NCBI GenBank assembly: GCA_016187945.1 | Contig: JACPIT010000001.1 | Coordinates: 124,001-188,000 of the forward strand | Direction: 5' to 3' | Origin: Opitutia bacterium | Lineage (GTDB): Bacteria; Verrucomicrobiota; Verrucomicrobiia; Opitutales; Opitutaceae | Length of the DNA: 64,000 nt | Part shown: piece after piece, positions 24,670 through 31,421 of the stretch | How positions within the stretch are numbered: the stretch's first letter is position 1 | Layout of the letters: every line of letters begins with the position of its first letter | Notes under the pieces: generated by a model | What the model was told of the DNA's origin: nothing | The model's database searches: none | The model's input: only the letters and a program-made list of their open reading frames with translations | Program-made: the position numbers and the translations under genes

Positions 24670-27462
24670 CTAAGGGTTGAGGCGCAGCGTGCTAGCTGCG
24701 TCAGGATCAATCGGCCGGTAGCCGCAACGCTTGAGCGTTGCAACCAACGGCCGGGCGGAATCTTCACGGCCGAGTAGCACCAGGGCTTGCGCGAGCGGAT
24801 CGAGCACGCGCCAATCGCGCGAGCTAGTCGCGCGGGTTTCAAACATCGTGACTACCTGGAGCCAGCTTCTCCTTGATATCTCCGTGTGTCCCGCCCGCTC
24901 CTCAATGCGTCCATTGAGCAAGCACGCGCGCGCAAATTCGCCTTCGATCGTGCTGTCAACGTTGGCTCCTGCGGTAAGCGGCGCTAGCAGGGAGATCGCG
25001 CGTTTGGTCAAATCCAAGCCCTCATTCGGTGGACACTCTGGCGATCGCGCTTCCGTGAATAGTGCCAACGCCAAGCAACGCAAAAGCGGGCGCGATTTCG
25101 GCTGCTGGACCACGAGTTCGTCGATTTGCAGGCGCAGCATCCTAATTGCAGCAAAAGTTCGAGGCCGTCCTTGGAATGCGAGCAAAGTGTCCCGCTCCAG
25201 TTGCATCGTCAGCCTAACAGACGACCACTGCTGGTTTCCTGGATCCGATAGAGGGTCGGAAGAGAGTAATCCGATTGCCTCCTCAAGGTGCCCCATCGCC
25301 TCTTCCGGCTGTCCGGTGATCGATAGAACCCGTGCGATATGCCCATGACACTCGGCCAAACGGTAGCTCCACTTAGCGACGGCGCTTTGCTCGCTGCGCA
25401 ATGCGCCAAGACGCGCCGCCATATCACTGTAGTCTCGTAGAGCCTCTCGGTAACGGCCGTCCTTTTCGGAAACGGAGCCTAGCCACCCGATCACTTCAGC
25501 GAGTTTCCCTTTTATTGTTGAGTCAGTAGGATTGCTCGCGAGCTGTTCGCCTAATATTTCGCGCTCCGCGCGGAAGCCCTGTTCGGCGGCCGCAAGTTCG
25601 TTGGCGTCATAGTCGGCGACTGCTAGATTCCACCTTCCCGCGACGACTTCCGCTATGGCACGGCGGGTTGGACCTTCGAGCGCATGGAGCGCGAGAGCGG
25701 AGTCGCGGTAGCGCGTGAGCCATGCTCGCGTCGTCGCGAAATCTCCGCGGCGGCGGGCGGCGAAGCCGATCCAGAATTCTGCCTGCGCGCGCTCGAAGAG
25801 CATGTCGGCGTTCGCCGGATGGCGGGTGACGAGCGCGGCGGTGCGCTGGTAGGCCGTCTCGAAGGCGCGCACGGCGTCGTCGTAGCGCGCTTCGTCGAGG
25901 CGGATCTCGCCGATCTGCGTGAGCGCGCGGGCCTGTTGGTTGAGCGCGGTGTCGGTGAGGTCTTTCGGGTCGAGCGCGGCGAAGTGCGCCATGGCTTTGT
26001 CGCCGACGGCGTCGAGCAGGCTGAGTTTGCCGATCTTCTTCAGCTCCGAGCGGAAATCGCCGAGCATGAACGTGAGCAGCGACTCCGCTTGCTCCTGGCG
26101 GCGCTGGGCGTCGGCGCGCGCGACGGCTTCGGCGCGTTGGGCGGCTTGCGCGGTGTCGCGCTCGGCGCGGGCGACGGCTTCGGCGCGGCGCGCGCGGTCG
26201 GCTTGGACGAGGCTGACGATGGTGCCCGCGACGAGCGAGAGCGCCACGGCCGCGCTGGCGCCGACGGCGAGCCGGTGGCGCGAGACGAATTTCCGCGTGC
26301 GGTAGAGCGCGTCGGGCGGGCGCGCGGTGACGGTTTCGCAGCGCAGGTGGCGGCGGACGTCCTCGGCGAGTTCGTGGGCGGTGCCGTAGCGACGGGCGCG
26401 GTCCTTCTCGAGGCAGCGCATCACGATCCAGTCGAGATCGCCGCGGAGGACCGAGGTGAGTTGCACGGACGCGGCGCCGCGGAGGCGGGCGACGGTGTCG
26501 CGGTCGACGGCGGCGAGGGTGGCGAGGCGCGTGGAGGGGCGCGGCGGGTCGACTTCGCGGATGATGCGGCGGATCTCGGCGACGCCGGCCTGGAGGAGCG
26601 ATTGGGGGTCGTAGGGCGGCCGGCCGGCGAGCAATTCGTAGAGGAGGACGCCGAGCGAGTAGACGTCGCTCCGCGTGTCGATGTCGAGGTCGCGCGCTTC
26701 GACTTGCTCGGGGCTCATGTAGGCGGGCGTGCCGACGAGTTGGTCGAGCTGCGTGACGAGCGTGTGTTGCGCGAGGCGGCCTTGGGTGGCCTTGGCGATG
26801 CCGAAATCGATCACCTTGGGCATCGGCGTGCCGTCGTGCATCGCGACGAGGATGTTCGACGGTTTCACGTCGCGATGGATGATGCCCTTTTGGTGCGCGT
26901 GCTGGATCGCGAGGCAGACGCGGGCAAAGAGATCCAGGCGCTGCTCGGTGGTGAGGCGGTGCTCGTCGCAAAAGCGCGTGATCGGCAGGCCGTCGACGAA
27001 CTCCATCGCGAAAAACGGCCGGCCGGTGGCGGTCGCGCCGGCGTCGAACACGCGGGCGATGCACGGGTGGTCCATCAACGCGAGCGCCTGCCGCTCGGCC
27101 TCGAAGCGCGCGATGACTTCGCGCGTGTCCATGCCGAGCTTGATGACTTTCAGCGCGACGTGACGGCGGAGCGGCTCGGTTTGCTCCGCGAGGTAGACGA
27201 CGCCGCAGCCGCCTTCGCCGACGCGGCGGACGAGCGCGTAGGCGCCGATGCGGTCGCCGATCTTCTCTTCGGGCGACTCGGGGCGGGGGACGGCGGGTTG
27301 AGCGAGAAAATCGGCGCGCGCGACGGCGTCGGCCGCGAGCAGCGCCTCGACGCGGACGCGTTGTGCCGGGTCGTCGGCGCACGCGCGGTCGAGGAACGCG
27401 GCGCGTTCGGCGAGCGGGAGGTCGAGGGCGTCGGAGAAGATTTCGTCGTCGGGGCGGTTCAA
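24670..27462 (-). CDS. Ser/Thr protein kinase with transmembrane segment and TPR-like C-terminus
   Basis: A protein of 930 residues. The kinase domain starts at about 75: glycine loop VGEGGCGVVY (81-90), catalytic lysine 105 in VALKVIK, HRDVKPSN at 197-203 with Asp198, DFG at 219-221 and SPEQ at 250-253. All catalytic residues are present, so it should be active. A membrane segment near 400-420 (LAVGASAAVALSLVAGTIV) separates the cytoplasmic kinase from a coiled-coil (repeated RAEAVARAERDTAQ) and TPR-type helices to the end. This is the usual layout of kinases paired with the ECF sigma factors of Planctomycetes and Verrucomicrobia. The paired sigma gene is directly upstream. The ~500-residue C-terminal part has a lower-GC stretch (24.7-25.7 kb). 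Confidence 0.95.
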   Translation of the reverse strand: MNRPDDEIFSDALDLPLAERAAFLDRACADDPAQRVRVEALLAADAVARADFLAQPAVPRPESPEEKIGDRIGAYALVRRVGEGGCGVVYLAEQTEPLRRHVALKVIKLGMDTREVIARFEAERQALALMDHPCIARVFDAGATATGRPFFAMEFVDGLPITRFCDEHRLTTEQRLDLFARVCLAIQHAHQKGIIHRDVKPSNILVAMHDGTPMPKVIDFGIAKATQGRLAQHTLVTQLDQLVGTPAYMSPEQVEARDLDIDTRSDVYSLGVLLYELLAGRPPYDPQSLLQAGVAEIRRIIREVDPPRPSTRLATLAAVDRDTVARLRGAASVQLTSVLRGDLDWIVMRCLEKDRARRYGTAHELAEDVRRHLRCETVTARPPDALYRTRKFVSRHRLAVGASAAVALSLVAGTIVSLVQADRARRAEAVARAERDTAQAAQRAEAVARADAQRRQEQAESLLTFMLGDFRSELKKIGKLSLLDAVGDKAMAHFAALDPKDLTDTALNQQARALTQIGEIRLDEARYDDAVRAFETAYQRTAALVTRHPANADMLFERAQAEFWIGFAARRRGDFATTRAWLTRYRDSALALHALEGPTRRAIAEVVAGRWNLAVADYDANELAAAEQGFRAEREILGEQLASNPTDSTIKGKLAEVIGWLGSVSEKDGRYREALRDYSDMAARLGALRSEQSAVAKWSYRLAECHGHIARVLSITGQPEEAMGHLEEAIGLLSSDPLSDPGNQQWSSVRLTMQLERDTLLAFQGRPRTFAAIRMLRLQIDELVVQQPKSRPLLRCLALALFTEARSPECPPNEGLDLTKRAISLLAPLTAGANVDSTIEGEFARACLLNGRIEERAGHTEISRRSWLQVVTMFETRATSSRDWRVLDPLAQALVLLGREDSARPLVATLKRCGYRPIDPDAASTLRLNP

Positions 27463-27544
27463 AGGCGGGGCGCGAAGGACGCGAGAGAGGTTGGGCGTGC
27501 TCTCATGCGCAGATTTTCAGCGAAAGGGGACAGAGGCAGAGGAT

Positions 27545-27696
27545 TTGCCCACGAAACACACGAAGAGACACGAAAGCGCGTCGCGGTTCAGCACGATGCG
27601 ACGCGAGGGAACTCGGGCTAGGGCTTCCGCTGCGGACCGAAGCTTAGAGAGACGGAAACCTTTCGTGTCATTTCGTGTGTTTCGAGGGCAAAATTT
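27545..27696. repeat. Inverted repeat of ACGAAACACACGAA type between kinase and sigma genes
   Basis: The left arm TTGCCCACGAAACACACGAA (27545-27564) continues as GAGACACGAAAG. The right arm near 27660-27692 is its inverted copy (CTTTCGTGTCATTTCGTGTG then TTTCGAGGGCAA). The arms are imperfect and are separated by about 85 bases. The element fills most of the gap between two genes expected to act together. Confidence 0.75.
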
Positions 27697-28271
27697 CAGC
27701 CGCGCAGGCGTGTGACTTCGTTGAACAGCCAGGCGCGGGCGTAGGCCCAGTCGCGTTTGGCGGTGCGGTGCGAGATGCCGAGGGTGTCGGCGGCTTCTTC
27801 GAGGGTGAGGCCGCCGAAATATTTCAGTTTCACGAGTTCGGCTTTGCGGGCGTCGTGACGGGAAAGGGCTTCGAGGGCGTCGTTGACGAGAAGGAGTTCG
27901 TCGTCGGTGGTCGGCGCGGCGAGGTCGAAGCCGGTGGCGTCGGCGCTGACTTTCGTCGCGCCGGCGCCGCGGCGGGCGGCGTTTTTGCGGCGGGCGTTGT
28001 CGATGAGGATGCGGCGCATGCTCTCGGCCGCGGCGGCGAAGAAGTGGCGGCGGTTGGCCCACGCCGGCTGAGCGTCGCCGCCGAGGCGCAGCCAGGCTTC
28101 GTGCACGAGCGCGGTGGGCTGCAGCGTGAGGCCGGCGGATTCGCGCGCGAGCTTCGCCGCGGCGAGGCGGCGAAGCTCATCGTAGACGAGAGCCAGCAGT
28201 TCGGCGGGCGTCGCAGAGGCAGGCAGCTCAGACGGAGGCAGCGGATCGGCGGGATTCACCGGGCGCGACAC
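27696..28271 (-). CDS. ECF-family RNA polymerase sigma factor (TIGR02999-like)
   Basis: A protein of about 191 residues. LVYDELRRLAAAKLARE and LQPTALVHEAWLRLGGD form sigma region 2; FFAAAAESMRRILIDNARRK is the linker typical of the TIGR02999/SigZ-like ECF group; KLKYFGGLTLEEAADTLGIS with HRTAKRDWAYARAWL is region 4 with its helix-turn-helix. The GTG at 28271 gives the usual family length; an ATG at 28349 would add 26 non-conserved residues derived from repeat sequence. It is paired with the Ser/Thr kinase gene downstream, which in related bacteria is a common sigma regulator arrangement. Confidence 0.88.
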   Translation of the reverse strand: MSRPVNPADPLPPSELPASATPAELLALVYDELRRLAAAKLARESAGLTLQPTALVHEAWLRLGGDAQPAWANRRHFFAAAAESMRRILIDNARRKNAARRGAGATKVSADATGFDLAAPTTDDELLLVNDALEALSRHDARKAELVKLKYFGGLTLEEAADTLGISHRTAKRDWAYARAWLFNEVTRLRG

Positions 28272-28350
28272 TGGAGCGCGCTGTGCGCGGGCTAAACTAA
28301 AAAATGCCGATCGGCCGTCGATCGCGAGCGCCGGAGCGCGGCATTGCAAA

Positions 28351-28468
28351 CGGTTGGGCCGACTTCAGCCGGTCCGAGAACGTATGATTGCGGTCGCGCT
28401 TTGGGGCCGGCTGGAGTCGGCCCTACGTCGAACTGACGACGCGAATCGCGGCGTAAAGCCGCTCCCAC
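28351..28468. repeat. Compound palindromic repeat (GGGCCGACTTCAGCC arms and GCGGC-TAAA-GCCGC hairpin)
   Basis: Arm GGGCCGACTTCAGCCGG at 28356-28372 is inverted as CCGGCTGGAGTCGGCCC near 28407-28423. A separate hairpin GCGGCGTAAAGCCGCTCCCA follows at 28448-28467. The second hairpin matches the one at 12376-12400. Together they fill the gap between the sigma gene and the DGQHR gene. Confidence 0.7.
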
Positions 28469-28493
28469 AGCGGCGACTCGCCGCCGGCGCTCG

Positions 28494-29624
28494 TCAGCCG
28501 CGGCCGCGGGTCGGGATGGCGGCCCACTTCGAGAGTTCGCGGTGGAGCTTCGTCACGCGCTCGACCTGACCTTTCGAGGGGAAACGCTCGTAGAAGCCCT
28601 CGTTGCGGAATTGTGCGATCTGCTCCGTCCACGGCGCGAGGCGTGCGGCCCAGCGATCGACGCGGCCGTCGGCGGGCTCGGCATCGGCGGCGCTGAGGTC
28701 GGCGCAGACGCGCAACATGGCTTTCAGCGCGACGGGTTTCGTGACCATGTAGCCGCTGTTGCCCCACGCTTCGCCCCAGACGCGCGCGGCGGCTTTGAGG
28801 AAGTCGCGGACTTGCTCGTAATAGCGGAGCGCGGCGCGCTTGTCGGTGCCGGCGGGCTCGATCTCCTTCCACGCGAGTTTCACCCAGCGATGGATTTCGT
28901 TAAAAAGTTCGGCCTGGAGAATCCATTTTTCCTGCTTGGAGCGGCCGCCGAGACGGTTGATGCGGTATTGGAGCGGGCTGTCGTCGGCGCGGTAGAGCTG
29001 CTCGGCGATGTGGGCGGCGAAGCGGCGGTCGGGCTCGGCCCAGGAGACGCGTTCGTAGAGGTCGATGAGATGGCTCTTGTTGATGCGCGTCGGCGTGGAG
29101 TTGATGATGACGAACATCTCCGTCGCGAAGTCGTCGCTGCGTCCGTCGAAGATCACGCAGGGCACGTTGATGTTCTTCGCCTCCTCCGGATGCGTGCGCA
29201 TGTAGAATTCGAGGGCGGCGAGCCGGTGCTGGCCGTCGATGACGAGGAATTTCTCCGCGGGCTCCTGCAATTTGCCGATGCCGGAACCGTCGCTCCACGC
29301 GTCGAAGCCGAGCGTCTGCGGCGTGAAGAGCAGCACGGTGCCGGGGATCGGCGGCTGCGTGACGGCGGTCTCGTAGAAATTGCGGATCGCGCGAATTTTC
29401 GGGCGCGACATCTCGCGCTGGAACGCCTGGTCGCTGCGCTCGACGCGCGCGATGAATTGCGCGACGTCGTCCTCGGCGGGCAACTCGTCGGGCTTAATCT
29501 GCGCGCCGGCCTCGTCGTAGAAGCGGCTGATGAAGCGGATTTTTTCGAGGAGGCGGTCGGACGGGTAGGAGGCGAAGTAGAAGCGGGCGTCTTTCTGGCG
29601 AATTTGAGTGGCGATGAGGCTCAT
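28494..29624 (-). CDS. DGQHR-domain (DndB-like) protein
   Basis: A protein of 376 residues. The signature DGQHRLAALEF is at 130-140, and INSTPTRINKSHLIDLY (174-190) is also shared by the family. DGQHR proteins include DndB, the regulator of DNA phosphorothioation, and others in defence-type islands; this one is alone, with no dndCDE or restriction genes in the window. The ATG at 29624 gives MSLIATQIRQKDARFYF, consistent with family starts. The neighbours are small unrelated genes. A DNA-modification or defence role is possible but cannot be shown from this context. Confidence 0.85.
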   Translation of the reverse strand: MSLIATQIRQKDARFYFASYPSDRLLEKIRFISRFYDEAGAQIKPDELPAEDDVAQFIARVERSDQAFQREMSRPKIRAIRNFYETAVTQPPIPGTVLLFTPQTLGFDAWSDGSGIGKLQEPAEKFLVIDGQHRLAALEFYMRTHPEEAKNINVPCVIFDGRSDDFATEMFVIINSTPTRINKSHLIDLYERVSWAEPDRRFAAHIAEQLYRADDSPLQYRINRLGGRSKQEKWILQAELFNEIHRWVKLAWKEIEPAGTDKRAALRYYEQVRDFLKAAARVWGEAWGNSGYMVTKPVALKAMLRVCADLSAADAEPADGRVDRWAARLAPWTEQIAQFRNEGFYERFPSKGQVERVTKLHRELSKWAAIPTRGRG

Positions 29625-29753
29625 GGGAAGGCGAGGGCGGGTTGAGGAAAGCGCGCCGGGAACCGCGGCGCGCTTCGGATAATACCGATCCGACTCCGGC
29701 CGGCAAGTGACGTTCCGGGAGAATCTGCGTGGCGCGGCGTTTTTCGCCGCGGT

Positions 29754-30086
29754 TCAGTAATCGGCGGGCTCGTCGCGCGCGTGGATTTGGGCGGCGTCGA
29801 CGGCGAAGAGTCGCTCGTGGCCGTCGTAGGGCTGGAGTTCGTGCAACGCGAACTCGACCCGGCCGGCTCGCGCGAGCGGGAGCGCGGCGAGGTGTTCGCG
29901 GGCCGAGACGTAGCTCGGACATTCGAGGATCAGAACCGCGTGACGTTCGGGCGTGGTGAACCAGATTTCGCGAACGACGCCGGATTTTTGCAGATGCCAG
30001 ACGGCGGCGGCTTCCTGGCGGAGCAAGTCGGCCAGGTCGGACCGCGGAAGGACGGGGAGTTCCCGTTCGAGAGCGAGGTAACGCAT
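29754..30086 (-). CDS. Muconolactone isomerase/YciI-like dimeric alpha-beta barrel protein
   Basis: A protein of 110 residues. The pattern MRYLALERELPVLP, VREIWFTTPERHAVLILECP, and a late ALHELQPYDG is typical of small ferredoxin-like dimeric barrel proteins related to muconolactone isomerase. No aromatic degradation genes are nearby, so the enzyme activity is not implied. The gene is 35 bases after the VOC gene and likely belongs to the same run. Confidence 0.65.
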   Translation of the reverse strand: MRYLALERELPVLPRSDLADLLRQEAAAVWHLQKSGVVREIWFTTPERHAVLILECPSYVSAREHLAALPLARAGRVEFALHELQPYDGHERLFAVDAAQIHARDEPADY

Positions 30087-30121
30087 ATGGAAAAGGGCGG
30101 ACGGCGAACGAAGCGGCCGGT

Positions 30122-30514
30122 TCAGCTCGGCGGCGGCGGCGGCGCGGAGCCGAAGGTGCCGTCAGCGCGCCGGTGCAGCAGGATCGTGTTGCCGTCAGGA
30201 TCGCGAATCTCGAAGGCCCGGCAGACGCCGTAGTCCTGCGGCGCTTGGAGAACGGTCGCGCCGCACGCGATCAAGCGCGCGTGCGCCGCATCGATGTCGT
30301 CGACGGCGAGCGCCAGCTTAGCGCGGCTGGCGGCCGGCGCGGAGGCGGCGCCGCCTTGGAGGACGAGGGTGACGTTGCCGCAGTCGAACTCCGCCCAGCG
30401 CTCGGGTTCTCCGTAGGTTTCGAGACGCAGGCCTAGCACGTCGCGGTAGAAGGCGACGGCGGGGGCGATCGCCCCGACCGGGTGGAGAATGAAATCGACA
30501 CCGCGAATTTTCAT
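30122..30514 (-). CDS. VOC-family (glyoxalase/bleomycin-resistance fold) protein
   Basis: A protein of 130 residues. It begins MKIRGVDFILHPVGAIAPAV, and FYRDVLGLRLET is the canonical VOC motif. It ends with AFEIRDPDGNTILLHRR, which carries the conserved metal-ligand region, followed by a Pro-rich tail. Substrate cannot be inferred. It follows the DUF3788 gene by 25 bases on the same strand. Confidence 0.88.
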   Translation of the reverse strand: MKIRGVDFILHPVGAIAPAVAFYRDVLGLRLETYGEPERWAEFDCGNVTLVLQGGAASAPAASRAKLALAVDDIDAAHARLIACGATVLQAPQDYGVCRAFEIRDPDGNTILLHRRADGTFGSAPPPPPS

Positions 30515-30539
30515 GAGACGGCGCTGGCTGGCGCGGCGG

Positions 30540-30959
30540 TCAGTTGGCGGCCTTGATGGTCGCGAGCTGCCGCAAGGCGCGCAGGCTGCGCGGGGATTTC
30601 ACGACGAGACGCAGGCCGGTGCCTTCGGGATATTTCGGCGCGCCGTCGAGAGCGGCGACGACGGCGCGCGGCAGCTTGGCGGCGCGTGCCGCGGCGACGG
30701 CTCGCGCGCCGAGGATGAAGAGTGCCGCGAATTCGCCGCGGCCGGGCGAGAGCCAGACGATCGTGCGCTTTTTCTTCAGCATGCGCAGCGACCAGCCCCA
30801 CTTGGGCGAGTGCGTTTTCCAGACCTGCGAATCCGCGATCTTCTCGCGCACGAGGGTGGCGCGAAATTCGTCCCAGACGAATTTCGCGGAGCCAAGCGCG
30901 ACGGCGACGCCGGCCTCGGTGGGAGGCACCGGGCAGTTGACGAACGCGTTCTCGGGCAT
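30540..30959 (-). CDS. DUF3788-like protein
   Basis: A protein of 139 residues. The block WKTHSPKWGWSLRMLKKKRT followed by IVWLSPGRGEFAALFILG matches DUF3788, a family of small proteins of unknown function often found near regulators. It starts 7 bases after the stop of the TonB-domain gene, which suggests co-transcription with the permeases upstream. Confidence 0.7.
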   Translation of the reverse strand: MPENAFVNCPVPPTEAGVAVALGSAKFVWDEFRATLVREKIADSQVWKTHSPKWGWSLRMLKKKRTIVWLSPGRGEFAALFILGARAVAAARAAKLPRAVVAALDGAPKYPEGTGLRLVVKSPRSLRALRQLATIKAAN

Positions 30960-30966
30960 GGCGAAA

Positions 30967-31395
30967 TCAGGACGAGGATTGCGGAGGTTTCGCGGCGGCG
31001 GACGGTTTGAACGACAGCTCGACGGTCATCTGCGTCCACACGGGTTTCTTGTTCGCGGCCATGCGGCCGGGCTCGAATTTCCATTGGGAGACCGCCTCGA
31101 CCGCCGCGGTGGCGAAGGCGGCGGGCGGGCCGAACATCGCGGAGGCGTTGCGCACCGTGCCGTCGGCGGCGACGAGGAACGCCACGTAGATCCGGCGCTC
31201 GCGGGTCTCGTCGACTCCGACCGGATAGACCGGCTCGACGCGCTGGACCAGTTGCGGCGGCACGTGGTCGGGCTCGGGCGTGGGCATCGGCGGGAACGGC
31301 ACAGGGTCCGCGGCGCGGAGCAGTGACGCCGTCGCGGCGAGCAGCAGGGCAAATACCGCGGCGAGGCCGCGGGTCGGGTGGGAGGTCGAGTTCAT
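30967..31395 (-). CDS. Exported TonB C-terminal domain protein
   Basis: A protein of 142 residues. A signal peptide is clear (GLAAVFALLLAATASLLRAA, residues 9-28). Then RVEPVYPVGVDETRERRIYV and VSQWKFEPGRMAANKKPVWT form a TonB C-terminal domain. The long Pro-rich linker and the retained N-terminal anchor of a classical TonB are missing, so this is probably a soluble or lipid-free periplasmic TonB domain and not an energy transducer. It lies 26 bases after a permease stop. Confidence 0.8.
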   Translation of the reverse strand: MNSTSHPTRGLAAVFALLLAATASLLRAADPVPFPPMPTPEPDHVPPQLVQRVEPVYPVGVDETRERRIYVAFLVAADGTVRNASAMFGPPAAFATAAVEAVSQWKFEPGRMAANKKPVWTQMTVELSFKPSAAAKPPQSSS

Positions 31396-31421
31396 GATGG
31401 GAGAGAAAGCGGTTGGCTCGC

